The notes under the pieces: generated by a model
Database searches by the model: none
What the model was told of the DNA's origin: nothing
The model's input: only the letters and a program-made list of their open reading frames with translations
DNA from: Acidovorax sp. NCPPB 4044
Lineage (GTDB): Bacteria; Pseudomonadota; Gammaproteobacteria; Burkholderiales; Burkholderiaceae_C
NCBI RefSeq assembly: GCF_028069655.1
Contig: NZ_JAMCOS010000001.1
Span: 4,866,001 to 4,930,000, forward strand
Direction of reading: 5' to 3'
DNA: 64,000 bases
Position numbers and translations under genes: made by a program
Shown: one piece after another, positions 52,630-61,638 of the stretch
How the letters are laid out: each line of letters opens with the position of its first letter
How positions within the stretch are numbered: position 1 is the stretch's first letter

Positions 52630-54291
52630 ATGGTCTGGCAACAAATCTACGACCCGTTCGGCAACATGGTCCTGTCGACCGTCCTCGCGGCGATCCCGGT
52701 GGTGGTCATGCTCGCGGCCCTCGGCTTCTTCCACATCAAGGCGCACATCGCCGCGGGCATGGGGCTCGTGGCCGCATTGCTCGTGGCCGTGTTCGCCTAC
52801 GGCATGCCGGCCGACATGGCGGGCCGCGCGGCACTGTTCGGCGGCTTCACGGGGCTGCTGCCGATCGGCTGGATCGTGCTCAACATCATCTTCCTGCACC
52901 AGCTCACCGAGCAGAACGGCAGCTTCAAGGTGTTGCAGGACTCGCTCTCGGGCATCACCGAGGACCGGCGCATCCAGCTGCTGCTGATCGCCTTCTGCTT
53001 CGGCGCGTTCTTCGAGGGCGCGGCCGGCTTCGGCACGCCGGTGGCGGTGACGGCGGCCATCCTGATCGGGCTGGGCTTCTCGCCGCTGGCGGCGTCGGGG
53101 CTCTCGCTCATCGCCAACACGGCGCCCGTTGCCTTCGGCGCGCTGGGCACGCCCATCCTCACGCTGGCCAAGGTGCACGGCTACGACGTGATGGAGGTGA
53201 CGGCCATGGTGGGCCGGCAACTGCCGTTCTTCTCGCTGCTGGTGCCGTTCTGGCTCATCTGGGCCTTCGCGGGCCGCAAGGGCATGTGGGAGATCTGGCC
53301 CGCGATCCTGGTCACGGGCGTGTCGTTCGCCGTGCCGCAGTTCCTGGTGTCCAACTTCATCGGGCCGGAGCTGGTGGACATCATCGCGGCCATCGTCTCC
53401 ATGGCCTGCCTGATCGGTTTCCTGCGCGTCTGGAAGCCGAAGGCCGTGTGGACCTCGCCCTCGCTGCGCGGCAACGACGTGAGCGCGGCCGAGGCCAAGC
53501 CGCCGCAGCCCGTGGTGCAGCACACGCGCGCGGAGCTGGTGGCCGCGTGGATGCCCTGGGCCATCCTGTCGGTGTTCGTGTTCATCTGGGGCCTGCCCCC
53601 CGTGAAGGCCTGGCTCAACGGCCTGTTCGCGCCGGCCTTCCCGATGGCCGGCCTGCACAACCTGATCGAGAAGGTGCCGCCCGTCGTGCCGCTGCCCACC
53701 AAGGAAGGCGCGGTCTACACGCTCAACCTGCTGTCGGCCACGGGCACGGCCATCCTGCTCTCCGCGGTGGTGAGCGCGATCTTCATGAAATACAACCCGG
53801 TCGCCATCGTGCGCACGTTCTTCAAGACGATCTGGCTGGTGAAGTTCTCGCTGCTCACCATCGTGCTCATGCTGGCGCTCGGCACGCTCACGCGGTATTC
53901 GGGCACCGACACCACGCTGGGCCTGGCCTTCGCCAACACGGGCGTGCTCTACCCGTTCTTCGGCACGCTGATGGGCTGGCTGGGCGTGGCGCTCACGGGG
54001 TCGGACACGGCCTCCAACGTGCTCTTCGGCGGCATGCAGAAGGTGGCGGCCGAGCAGCTGGGGCTGTCGCCCAACCTCATGGGCGCGGCCAACAGCTCGG
54101 GCGGCGTGATGGGCAAGATGATCGACGCGCAATCGATCGTGGTGGCCTCCACCGCCACGCGCTGGTTCGACCGCGAGGGCGAGATCCTGCGCTACGTGTT
54201 CTTCCACTCGATCGCGCTCGCGTGCCTCGTGGGGCTGTACGTCACCCTGCAGGCCTACGTGTGGCCGTTCACGCTCATGGTGGTGCACTGA
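52630..54291 (+). CDS. lldP: L-lactate permease (LldP/LctP family)
   Basis: A 553-residue inner-membrane proton-linked lactate/glycolate importer. Around 12-14 hydrophobic helices with the family marks IAFCFGAFFEGAAGFGTPVAVT, NTAPVAFGALGTPI, ALTGSDTASNVLFG and the C-terminal AANSSGGVMGKMID. GGAG precedes the ATG at 52630. The 227-base upstream region has no clear operator, and no lactate dehydrogenase gene is adjacent. Glycolate or another hydroxy-acid may also be carried. Confidence 0.93.
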   Translation: MVWQQIYDPFGNMVLSTVLAAIPVVVMLAALGFFHIKAHIAAGMGLVAALLVAVFAYGMPADMAGRAALFGGFTGLLPIGWIVLNIIFLHQLTEQNGSFKVLQDSLSGITEDRRIQLLLIAFCFGAFFEGAAGFGTPVAVTAAILIGLGFSPLAASGLSLIANTAPVAFGALGTPILTLAKVHGYDVMEVTAMVGRQLPFFSLLVPFWLIWAFAGRKGMWEIWPAILVTGVSFAVPQFLVSNFIGPELVDIIAAIVSMACLIGFLRVWKPKAVWTSPSLRGNDVSAAEAKPPQPVVQHTRAELVAAWMPWAILSVFVFIWGLPPVKAWLNGLFAPAFPMAGLHNLIEKVPPVVPLPTKEGAVYTLNLLSATGTAILLSAVVSAIFMKYNPVAIVRTFFKTIWLVKFSLLTIVLMLALGTLTRYSGTDTTLGLAFANTGVLYPFFGTLMGWLGVALTGSDTASNVLFGGMQKVAAEQLGLSPNLMGAANSSGGVMGKMIDAQSIVVASTATRWFDREGEILRYVFFHSIALACLVGLYVTLQAYVWPFTLMVVH

Positions 54292-54315
54292 CGGCAGGCG
54301 GCTGGGATCAGAACG

Positions 54316-54370
54316 GCTCCATGCCGCCCGATCCATTGAATAGTTTGCTATTGTTTTTATAGTGCATTGC
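54316..54370 (+). repeat. intergenic repeat copy 6 (AATAGTTTGCTAT family)
   Basis: GGCTCCATGCCGCCCGATC, CATTGAATAG, TTTGCTATTG, then a T-rich loop and ATAGTGCATTG. GCTAT and ATAG still pair. It lies 25 bases after the lactate permease stop, same orientation. Confidence 0.88.
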
Positions 54371-54497
54371 CGCCGGGCCCAGACAGCGCCCGGCGGCAGC
54401 CCTTGCAGTGGAACCGAGGGGTTGAACGTCGGCCGGCGGGCGCTACGCCGGGTGCTGCCGCGCGGGGTTCGTGCGCGGGCATGGCCACGCTGCGGGG

Positions 54498-54836
54498 TCA
54501 GCTGCGCCTGGCGTCCGGGTCGCTGGGCCCGTTGCGGTCGGAGAGCACTTCGGCGGGCGGCTCCAGGTCGCCGCTGTCGCCGCCGTCCGCCTCCCACGTG
54601 CCGCCGGCCCGGCCGGTCTTGCCGCGCGGGTAGCCCATGCTGGTGCCGTCGTCGAAATTCAGCGGGCCGCCTTCGCGCGGATCGTCGAAGGGCTGGGCGG
54701 AGATCTCGTCCAGGCCGTCGGCGACGTCGCGCTCGGCGTTCAGGTGGTCGTTGATGTCATCGCCTTCGGGCAGCTCGACCGTGGGGTCGTCGGTGGGGTC
54801 GATGGCCGGTTCGTCGTCGATGTGGGGTACGCGCAT
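54498..54836 (-). CDS. small acidic hypothetical protein
   Basis: A 112-residue, strongly acidic, soluble and probably disordered protein (PHIDDEPAIDPTDDPTVELPEGDDIND, PREGGPLNFDDGTSMGYPRGKTGR). AGGAG lies eight bases before the ATG at 54836, which supports real translation. I recognise no characterised family. It converges with the lactate permease gene. Confidence 0.7.
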   Translation of the reverse strand: MRVPHIDDEPAIDPTDDPTVELPEGDDINDHLNAERDVADGLDEISAQPFDDPREGGPLNFDDGTSMGYPRGKTGRAGGTWEADGGDSGDLEPPAEVLSDRNGPSDPDARRS

Positions 54837-54982
54837 GGCAGGCTCCTGGGTGGGGGTCCCGCGGGAGGCGGGGCCGCGATGTCCGCAGCTTCGCGCAGGG
54901 TGCGCGGCGGTGCGGTGGGCCCGCTGCCTGACCGCGGGTAGGAGAGCTGCCATGGCAGGGTTGCCGCAGAGATGCGCTGGCT

Positions 54983-55888
54983 TCAGGGCGCGGACGGCGC
55001 CTGCCCGAACACGTTGAGCGGAATGCGCAGATAGGCGATGCCGTTGGGCTCAGGTGGCGGCAGGCGCCCGCCGCGCACATTCACCTGTATCGAGGGCAGC
55101 AGCAACACGGGCGCTTCGAGCGTGGCGTCGCGCGCGCGGCGCAGCGCCACGAACTGCGCTTCGGAGGCGCCGCCGCCCACGTGCACGTTGCCCTGGCGCT
55201 GGGCATCGACGGTGGTTTCCCAGTGCGGCGCGCGGCCCTCCGGCGGATAGTCGTGGCAGACGAACATGCGCGTGTCGCCCGGCAGCGCCAGCAGCCGCTG
55301 GATGGAGCGGTACAGCGCGGCCGCGTCCCCGCCGGGGAAATCCGCGCGCGCCGTACCCACGTCGGGCAGGAACAGCGTATCGCCGCAGAACACCGCGCCA
55401 TCGATGAGATAGGCCATGTCGGCCGGCGTATGGCCCGGCACGCCGATCGCCCGTGCCTCGGTGGCGCCGATGCGGAAGCTGTCGCCGTCCGCGAACAGGT
55501 GGTCGAAATCGCCGCCTTCCGCGGCGGCTTCCGCCTCTGCCCCGAAGACCGGGCCGAAGACCGCCTGCACCGCACGGATGCGCTCACCGATCGCCACCCG
55601 CCCGCCCGCGGCGGCCTGCAGGGCGCGGGCGCCCGAGAGGTGGTCCGCATGGGCGTGCGTCTCCAGGATCCACTGCACCGACAACCCCTCGCGGCGCATG
55701 CACGCCAGGATCCGGTCCACCGAGGCCGTGTGCGTGCGCGCGGCCTTGGGGTCGTAGTCCAGCACCGGGTCGATCACGGCGGCCTGGCGCGTGGCGTGGT
55801 CCCACACCACATAGGACACGGTGCCCGTGCCGGCATCGAAGAAAGGCTGCACGGTGGCGGAGCGAAGCGGGGTGGCGGGCAGGTCCAT
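54983..55888 (-). CDS. persulfide (sulfur) dioxygenase, metallo-beta-lactamase fold
   Basis: A 301-residue MBL-fold protein of the ETHE1/Blh group. The metal-binding ETHAHADHLSG, GHTPADMAYL, GDTLFLPDVGTAR and FVCHDYPPEGR match persulfide dioxygenases, which use Fe(II) to oxidise glutathione persulfide to sulfite. The C-terminal NGIAYLRIPLNVF is also typical of this group. ATG at 55888; an alternative at 55924 lies in the operator. Divergent from a BigR-type regulator and sulfur-transport genes, it forms a sulfide-detoxification unit. Confidence 0.88.
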   Translation of the reverse strand: MDLPATPLRSATVQPFFDAGTGTVSYVVWDHATRQAAVIDPVLDYDPKAARTHTASVDRILACMRREGLSVQWILETHAHADHLSGARALQAAAGGRVAIGERIRAVQAVFGPVFGAEAEAAAEGGDFDHLFADGDSFRIGATEARAIGVPGHTPADMAYLIDGAVFCGDTLFLPDVGTARADFPGGDAAALYRSIQRLLALPGDTRMFVCHDYPPEGRAPHWETTVDAQRQGNVHVGGGASEAQFVALRRARDATLEAPVLLLPSIQVNVRGGRLPPPEPNGIAYLRIPLNVFGQAPSAP

Positions 55889-55919
55889 GGCGGATTTCCG
55901 GAGGCAGAGTGGGGTCGTG

Positions 55920-55948
55920 GACATTATGTGTTTTGGTATATTGATGTC
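55920..55948. promoter_or_regulatory. AT-rich operator/promoter between dioxygenase and BigR genes
   Basis: GACAT and ATGTC bracket an AT-rich stretch (TATGTGTTTTGGTATATTG) in the 55-base divergent interval. It includes the BigR start region and is the probable BigR binding site. Confidence 0.6.
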
Positions 55949-56288
55949 AATGAAGCCCCGCGCCGCTGCCCCGACTCCGCCACCCGGCCTCGATCCGCAC
56001 GCGCTGCGCGCGGCCGCGGCGCAGGCGGTGGCCGCGCTCAAGGCCCTGGCCCACGAGGACCGGCTGCTGCTGCTGTGCCAGCTCTCGCAGGGAGAGATGT
56101 GCGTGAGCGACCTGGAGGCGCGGCTGGACATCCGCCAGCCCACGCTGTCGCAGCAGCTCGGCGTGCTGCGCCGCCAGGGCGTGGTGGCCACGCGGCGCGA
56201 AGGCAAGAACATTTATTACCGCGTGGCCGACCCCGCGCTGCTCGACCTGCTGGCGGTGCTCTACCGCCTGTATTGCCCCAAGGAGTGA
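55944..56288 (+). CDS. bigR: persulfide-sensing ArsR-family repressor (BigR/SqrR/YgaV type)
   Basis: A 114-residue winged-helix repressor: LKALAHEDRLLLLCQL, SDLEARLDIRQPTLSQQLGVLRRQGVV, REGKNIYYRVADP. Cys53 (GEMCVSDLE) and Cys111 (RLYCPKE) fall where BigR/SqrR place the pair that forms a tetrasulfide link with reactive sulfur and releases DNA. A third Cys is at 45. It should repress the dioxygenase and the pmpAB genes. The ATG at 55944 or 55950 starts inside the operator region. Confidence 0.9.
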   Translation: MSMKPRAAAPTPPPGLDPHALRAAAAQAVAALKALAHEDRLLLLCQLSQGEMCVSDLEARLDIRQPTLSQQLGVLRRQGVVATRREGKNIYYRVADPALLDLLAVLYRLYCPKE

Positions 56289-56292
56289 TTCC

Positions 56293-56736
56293 ATGGCATC
56301 CATCGACTGGCCTTCCTTCGCCCCGGGCGCGGCCCTCGCGGGCGGGGTGCTGATCGGCGCCGCCGCCGGCGCCTTCGTGCTGCTGTCGGGCCGCATCGCC
56401 GGCATCAGCGGCGTGCTGGGCGGCCTGCTGCGCCCCGTGCGCGGCGACGTGGCCTGGCGCGTGGCCTTCGCCGCGGGCCTGCTCGCCTCGCCCTGGCTCT
56501 ATGCGCTCTTCGCGCCGCTGCCGCAGCCGCGCATCGGCGTGGGCACGGGCGCGCTGGTGGCCGCGGGCCTGCTCGTGGGACTGGGCACGCGCTACGGCGC
56601 GGGCTGCACCAGCGGCCACGGGGTCTGCGGGCTCTCGCGGCTGTCCGGCCGCTCGCTCGCGGCCACGCTGGCCTTCATGGGCACCGGCATGGCCACGGTG
56701 TACCTGCTGAGGCACGCTGCGGCAGGTTTTTTCTGA
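56293..56736 (+). CDS. pmpA: YeeE/YedE-family sulfur transporter subunit PmpA
   Basis: A 147-residue membrane protein with four hydrophobic segments and the conserved cysteine motif YGAGCTSGHGVCGLSRLSGRS, characteristic of half-size YeeE/YedE proteins that move thiosulfate-type or persulfide sulfur. AAGGAG lies before the ATG at 56293, overlapping the end of bigR. It works with PmpB. Confidence 0.88.
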   Translation: MASIDWPSFAPGAALAGGVLIGAAAGAFVLLSGRIAGISGVLGGLLRPVRGDVAWRVAFAAGLLASPWLYALFAPLPQPRIGVGTGALVAAGLLVGLGTRYGAGCTSGHGVCGLSRLSGRSLAATLAFMGTGMATVYLLRHAAAGFF

Positions 56737-56749
56737 GAAGGAGCCGGTG

Positions 56750-57175
56750 ATGGCGAACGTATTGGTGGCCCTGGGCGTGGGCCTGCTCTTTGGCGTGGGG
56801 CTGATCGTCTCGGGCATGGCCGATCCGGCCCGGGTGCTCGGTTTCCTGGACGTGGCGGGCCTGTGGAACCCATCGCTGGCCCTGGTGATGGCCGGCGCCG
56901 TGGCCGTGGGCCTGGCGGCGTTCGCCGTGGCGCGGCGCCGGGGGCGCACGCTGGGCGGTGCGCCGGTGCACTGGCCCCCGGCGCGCGGCGTGGATGCGCG
57001 CCTGCTCGGCGGCAGCGTGCTGTTCGGCATCGGCTGGGGCATCGCGGGCTTCTGCCCCGGCCCGGCCCTGGTGGGCCTGGGAATGGGCCTGCGCGAAGCC
57101 GCCGTGTTCGTGGCCGCCATGCTGGCCGGCATGGCCGTGTTCGAGCTGCTGGAGCGCCTGCGGGCGCGCCGCTGA
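56750..57175 (+). CDS. pmpB: YeeE/YedE-family sulfur transporter subunit PmpB
   Basis: A 141-residue partner of PmpA with the motif GWGIAGFCPGPALVGLGMG and four hydrophobic segments (VALGVGLLFGVGLIVSGM, LALVMAGAVAVGLAAF). AAGGAG sits six bases before the ATG at 56750; the GTG three bases earlier is too close. It is the last gene of the sulfide operon and is followed by a strong terminator. Confidence 0.88.
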   Translation: MANVLVALGVGLLFGVGLIVSGMADPARVLGFLDVAGLWNPSLALVMAGAVAVGLAAFAVARRRGRTLGGAPVHWPPARGVDARLLGGSVLFGIGWGIAGFCPGPALVGLGMGLREAAVFVAAMLAGMAVFELLERLRARR

Positions 57176-57349
57176 GGTCCGCGGGTCAGCAGGAAGGGGG
57201 CACTCACGGCCGTCGCCGCACGGACCGCTGCTCCAGTATCTCCCGGCCCCACGGGCTGCCGGCCCACGCCGCCGCCGCGCACCCCCGTCGTCCACGATGG
57301 GCCGGCGCAGGAGCACGACGCCCGGCGCCAGGTCTTCGCCGCCCATGGC

Positions 57350-57384
57350 AAAAAGCCCCGCTGGCGGGGCCTGCGGGGCTTTTT
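57350..57384. terminator. bidirectional terminator between pmpB and ssb
   Basis: AAAAAGCCCCG (57350-57360) pairs with CGGGGCTTTTT (57374-57384). T runs on both strands let it serve pmpB (+) and ssb (-). The 170 bases before it contain no convincing gene. Confidence 0.9.
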
Positions 57385-57418
57385 CGTTGGGTGGGCGATC
57401 GCCTGCCGGGGTTCGGTC

Positions 57419-57991
57419 TCAGAACGGAATGTCGTCGTCCATGTCGTCGAAGCCCGAGGCCGCGCGCGGCGGCTGGGCCGCGGGGGCGGGTGCCGGGCGG
57501 GGGGCCGGCGCCGGGCGCGGTGCGGCCGCGGCCTGGGGCGCGGGGCGGCGTGCGGGCGGGGCGCTGCCGTAGCCGTCGTCGCCACCACCGTTGCCGCCGC
57601 CGTAGCCGCTGTCGTCATAGCCGCCACCGCCGCCGCCCTGGCCGCCGCCCATGCCCTGGCGGCTGCCGAGCATCTGCATGGTGTCGGCCCTGATTTCGGT
57701 GGTGAATTTTTCCTGGCCCGACTGGTCGGTCCACTTGCGGGTGCGCAGGCTGCCTTCCACATAGACCTGGGAGCCCTTGCGCAGGTACTGGCCCACGATC
57801 TCGGCCAGGCGGCCGTTGAAGACGATGCGGTGCCACTCGGTGGCTTCCTTGTTCTCGCCGGTGTTCTTGTCGCGCCAGCGGTCGGTGGTGGCGATGGTGA
57901 CGTTGGCGACCTGGTCGCCGCTCGGGAAGGTGCGCATCTCGGGGTCGCGCCCGAGGTTGCCGACGATGATGACTTTGTTGACGGATGCCAT
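57419..57991 (-). CDS. ssb: single-stranded DNA-binding protein
   Basis: A 190-residue SSB. The OB fold spans about 1-110 ([61 protein letters not shown]). A Gly- and Pro/Ala-rich linker follows, ending in the acidic tip DDMDDDIPF that recruits repair and replication proteins. ATG at 57991. Coats single-stranded DNA in replication, recombination and repair; uvrA is 4 kb away, and ssb and uvrA often lie close in proteobacteria. Confidence 0.97.
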   Translation of the reverse strand: MASVNKVIIVGNLGRDPEMRTFPSGDQVANVTIATTDRWRDKNTGENKEATEWHRIVFNGRLAEIVGQYLRKGSQVYVEGSLRTRKWTDQSGQEKFTTEIRADTMQMLGSRQGMGGGQGGGGGGYDDSGYGGGNGGGDDGYGSAPPARRPAPQAAAAPRPAPAPRPAPAPAAQPPRAASGFDDMDDDIPF

Positions 57992-58201
57992 GGTGGTGAG
58001 GGGGGCCTGTAGAGAATGGTGGAGGAAGGCACTACGGCCTGCGCGGCGCCGGGGGCGGCCGCGGAAGGGAGAGCGGATTGTGCCCCAACCCGCCCCGCCC
58101 CGGCCCGTGCGGGGCGGGGCGCCATGGCGGGCGGGGTGCCACAATGCTCGCCCTTTCCGCGCCCCGGCCGGTCCGCGCACGCCGCGGGCCCCACCCCCGC
58201 C

Positions 58202-59557
58202 ATGCACCGAGACCCCGATTTCCTGCACAACCTGCGCTCCGAACTGCGCGACGGCCAGCGGTGGCTGGAGCGGTCCATCGTGCTGGCCTACGCCGTGGCG
58301 GCCGGCCTGTGCGTGGTGGCTTTCTCGCTGCTGGCCGAGTGGGCCTTCGGCGTTTTCCTGAAGGTCTCCCACTGGAATGGCGGCTGGGCCGTTCTGCTGT
58401 GGACGCCGGCCGTCACGGCGGCCGTGGTGTGGGCCACCCGCCGCTGGGCGCCCGGCGCCACGGGCTCGGGCATACCGCAGGTGGTGGCCGCGCTGGAGCC
58501 GGGCCTCACCGAGCAGCAGCGCGGCATCTTCGTGTCGCTGCGCCTCTCGTTGGCCAAGATCCTGCTGACGGGCATGAGCTTCCTGGCGGGGCTGTCCACC
58601 GGCCGCGAAGGGCCGTCGGTGCAGGTGGCGGCGGGCGTGATGCACCACGCGCGGCGCTGGTTCAGGCCGCGCTCGGGCATCACCGCCCATGCGCTGCTGG
58701 TGGCCGGCGGTGCGGCGGGCATCGCGGCGGCCTTCAACGCGCCGCTGGCGGGCGTGGTGTTCGCCATCGAGGAGCTGTCGCGCAAGCTCGAATCGCGCAG
58801 CAGCGGGCTCATCATCGCGGCCATCGTGCTGGCGGGGCTGATGGGCGTGTCGGTGTTCGGCAACCTGAGCTATTTCGGCCGCATCCAGGTGCCGCGCCTG
58901 GGCTGGGACGCGCTGCTGCCGGGCCTGGCCGTGGTGCTGGCCTGCGGCGTGCTCGGGGGGCTGTTCTCCAAGCTCATCGTGGCCTCGCTCACCGGGTCTC
59001 CCGACCGCTTCAACCGCTGGCGCGCGCGCTGGCCGGTGCGCTTCGCGGCGGCGGGCGGGCTGGCGGTGGCGGTGATCGGCCTCGTGACGGGCGGGGCCAC
59101 CTTCGGTGCCGGCTCCGAGGCCGTCAAGCACATGCTGGCCGGAGAGGCCGACGTGCCTGCTTTCTACGTCACGCTCAAGCTGATCGCCACCTGGCTCTCG
59201 GCCTGGACGGGCGTGCCGGGCGGCATCTTCGCGCCCTCGCTGTCGATCGGCGCGGGCGTGGGCCACAACGTGGCGATGCTGGCCGGCGGCTCCATCGAGC
59301 CGGCCCTCATCGCGATGGGCATGGCCGCCTTCCTGGCCGCCGTGACCCAGGCGCCGCTCACGGCTTTCATCATCGTGATGGAGATGGTGGACGGGCATGC
59401 GCTGGTGCTGAGCCTGATGGCCTCGGCGATGCTGGCCAGCCTGGTGTCGCGCATGCTGGCGCACCCGCTCTACGAAACCCTGGCCGCCGCCATGCTGAGT
59501 GGCGCGCACCTGCCCGAGGCGCCGGACGGGCCCGCCCGCCCGCCGCCGGCCCGCTGA
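58202..59557 (+). CDS. ClC-family chloride channel/transporter
   Basis: A 451-residue ClC protein with about 12-14 hydrophobic helices. Selectivity motifs [15 protein letters not shown] (with the gating Glu) and GGIFAPSL are all present. ClC proteins act as Cl-/H+ exchangers or channels. No C-terminal CBS domain is found. The start at 58202 (MHRDPDFL) is preferred to the GC-rich extension back to 58016, which lies in the ssb upstream region. It converges with the MFS gene only four bases away. Confidence 0.92.
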   Translation: MHRDPDFLHNLRSELRDGQRWLERSIVLAYAVAAGLCVVAFSLLAEWAFGVFLKVSHWNGGWAVLLWTPAVTAAVVWATRRWAPGATGSGIPQVVAALEPGLTEQQRGIFVSLRLSLAKILLTGMSFLAGLSTGREGPSVQVAAGVMHHARRWFRPRSGITAHALLVAGGAAGIAAAFNAPLAGVVFAIEELSRKLESRSSGLIIAAIVLAGLMGVSVFGNLSYFGRIQVPRLGWDALLPGLAVVLACGVLGGLFSKLIVASLTGSPDRFNRWRARWPVRFAAAGGLAVAVIGLVTGGATFGAGSEAVKHMLAGEADVPAFYVTLKLIATWLSAWTGVPGGIFAPSLSIGAGVGHNVAMLAGGSIEPALIAMGMAAFLAAVTQAPLTAFIIVMEMVDGHALVLSLMASAMLASLVSRMLAHPLYETLAAAMLSGAHLPEAPDGPARPPPAR

Positions 59558-59561
59558 GCGC

Positions 59562-60824
59562 CTACCGCCCGCCCGGGGCGGCCTGCCGCGCCACGGGCCG
59601 CATGCCCCAGGCCACGGCCAGCCAGGCGGCGCACAGCAGCCCCGTCACCATGAAAAGGCTGGGCGCGCCGCCCCAGCGCAGCAGTGCACCCCCCAGCGCG
59701 CCGCCGGCGAACAGCCCCAGCGACTGCAGCGTGTTGTAGGCCCCCAGCGCCGCGCCGCGCACGGCCGGTGGCGCGGTGCGCGACACCAGGCTCGGCTGGC
59801 TGGCTTCCAGCGCGTTGAAGCCACAGAAGAACAGGAACAGCAGCCCGCCCAGCAGGGACAGGCTGGGAGCCGCGGCACCCACGGCCAGCGCCCCCAGCCC
59901 CGCCTGCACGACCAGCACGAGGCCGATGGCGCCCAGCAGCGCGCCGCGCAGCCGGCCCGCGCGCTCCAGCGAGAACAGCCCGCCCATCGCCACGAACGAC
60001 AGCACCACGGCCGGCAGGTAGATGTGCCAGTGGTCGCTCTTGGGCAGGCCGGCCTGCACCAGCATGGCCGGCACGGCCACCCACATCGCGAGCTGCACGG
60101 TATGCAGCACGAACACGCCCAGGTTGAGCCGCAGCAGGTCGGCATGGCGCCACACGTCGGCCAGCCGGCCGCGCGGCGCGTCGGCATGGCGCGCGGGCTC
60201 GGGCGGCACCACCCACAGCACCACGGCGATGCCCGCCAGCGCCAGTGCGCCCGTGAGGCCGAAGATGCCCGGCAGCCCGAAGCGCGCCGCCAGCGGCGGG
60301 CCGGCCACGAGCGCGACCGCGAACATGAGCCCGATGCTGCCGCCCACGAGGGCCATGGCCTTGGTGCGCACACCCTCGCGCGTCTGGTCGGCCAGCAGGG
60401 CGGTGACGGCGGCCGAGACGGCGCCCGCGCCCTGCAGCGCACGCCCCGCGAGCAGCCCGCCGAGCGAATCGGCCAGCGCCGCGAGCAGGCTGCCCGCCGC
60501 GAACACCAGCAGCCCCAGCACGATCACGCGCTTGCGCCCGAAGCGGTCGGAGGCCATGCCCAGCGGCAACTGCAGCACCGCCTGCGTGAGGCCGTAGATG
60601 CCCATCGCCAGGCCGACCAGCGCCGGATCGTCGCCGCCCGTGTACTTGCGCGCCTCCAGCGCGAACACGGGCAGCACGAGGAAGAGGCCCAGCATGCGCA
60701 GCGCGAAGATCAGCGCCAGCGCGAGGCTGGAGCGCCGCTCCAGCGGCGTCATCGTGGTGGCGGAGGCAGGCGGGGCGTCGGGTGCGGGCGTAGGCGGCAG
60801 GGGTTCCGGCACGGCAGTGGGCAT
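59562..60824 (-). CDS. MFS transporter (drug-efflux type)
   Basis: A 420-residue, 12-helix major-facilitator protein. The A motif reads [12 protein letters not shown]; others are [14 protein letters not shown] and [14 protein letters not shown]. It resembles the YajR-like efflux group without the C-terminal cytosolic domain. Such a gene often lies beside ssb and uvrA in betaproteobacteria. Substrate unknown. Confidence 0.9.
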   Translation of the reverse strand: MPTAVPEPLPPTPAPDAPPASATTMTPLERRSSLALALIFALRMLGLFLVLPVFALEARKYTGGDDPALVGLAMGIYGLTQAVLQLPLGMASDRFGRKRVIVLGLLVFAAGSLLAALADSLGGLLAGRALQGAGAVSAAVTALLADQTREGVRTKAMALVGGSIGLMFAVALVAGPPLAARFGLPGIFGLTGALALAGIAVVLWVVPPEPARHADAPRGRLADVWRHADLLRLNLGVFVLHTVQLAMWVAVPAMLVQAGLPKSDHWHIYLPAVVLSFVAMGGLFSLERAGRLRGALLGAIGLVLVVQAGLGALAVGAAAPSLSLLGGLLFLFFCGFNALEASQPSLVSRTAPPAVRGAALGAYNTLQSLGLFAGGALGGALLRWGGAPSLFMVTGLLCAAWLAVAWGMRPVARQAAPGGR

Positions 60825-60911
60825 CGGGGGCTGGCGATGGAAAGACGGCGATTCTCGCCCATCGCCGCGCCCGCCCCCGTGGCGGTGGCGCCAGCCCAGC
60901 CGGGCTGCGGT

Positions 60912-61505
60912 TCAGCGCGGCGGTGCCATGCCCTCGCCGTGCCGGCCGAGACCCAGGTGCGCGCGCAGGCGGTCCACGCACCCGGCCACGTCCCACTCGT
61001 CGGTGCGCAGCTCCAGCGCAGGGTGCGCGGGCGGCTCGTAGGGCGAATCGATGCCCGTGAAGTGCGGCAGCGCGCCGCTGCGCGCGCGCCGGTACAGGCC
61101 CTTGGGGTCGCGCCGCTCGGCCACGGCCAGCGGCACGTTCACGTAGACCTCGATGAAGTCCCCGGGCGCGAACAGGGCCCGCCCCGCCGCGCGCTCGGCG
61201 CGGAACGGCGAGATCAGCGCCACGATGGCGATCACCCCCGCATCCACGAACAGCCGCGCCACGTGCGCGGCGCGGCGGGTGCTTTCGGCCCGGTCCGCAT
61301 CGGAGAACCCCAGGTCGCTGTTGAGCCCGGCACGCAGGCGGTCGCCGTCGAGCACGCAGGCGCGCAGCCCGTCGCGGTGCAGCGAGGCCTCCAGCGCATG
61401 CGCCAGGGTGGTCTTGCCCGCGCCGGAGAGGCCCGTGAGCCAGACGGCGCGTGCGGCGCGGCCCTGGCGGGTGGCGGGGGCGCAGGCATCGGGCGGAAAG
61501 TTCAT
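60912..61505 (-). CDS. cysC: adenylyl-sulfate kinase
   Basis: A 197-residue APS kinase converting adenylylsulfate and ATP to PAPS. The P-loop [51 protein letters not shown] and [26 protein letters not shown] are all family marks. It stands alone without cysDN or cysH. ATG at 61505 (MNFPPDA). It diverges from uvrA over 133 bases. Confidence 0.93.
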   Translation of the reverse strand: MNFPPDACAPATRQGRAARAVWLTGLSGAGKTTLAHALEASLHRDGLRACVLDGDRLRAGLNSDLGFSDADRAESTRRAAHVARLFVDAGVIAIVALISPFRAERAAGRALFAPGDFIEVYVNVPLAVAERRDPKGLYRRARSGALPHFTGIDSPYEPPAHPALELRTDEWDVAGCVDRLRAHLGLGRHGEGMAPPR

Positions 61506-61638
61506 GGGAGGGGCGAAGCGGGTCGTGACGGACGCCACCTCGGGCGGTGCAGGGCTTCGATTATGGGCACGCACGCGCCTGGCCCTGCCTCACCTATCAT
61601 GGTGGGTTCCCCTGCCCGCAGACACCCCCCCCACCCCC

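Noticed and set aside
56675..57346. Minus-strand frame starting MGGEDLAPGVV across the pmpB-ssb gap
   Set aside because: Its body is antisense to pmpB and Ala/His/Gln-rich; the short part in the gap has no ribosome site or family match.
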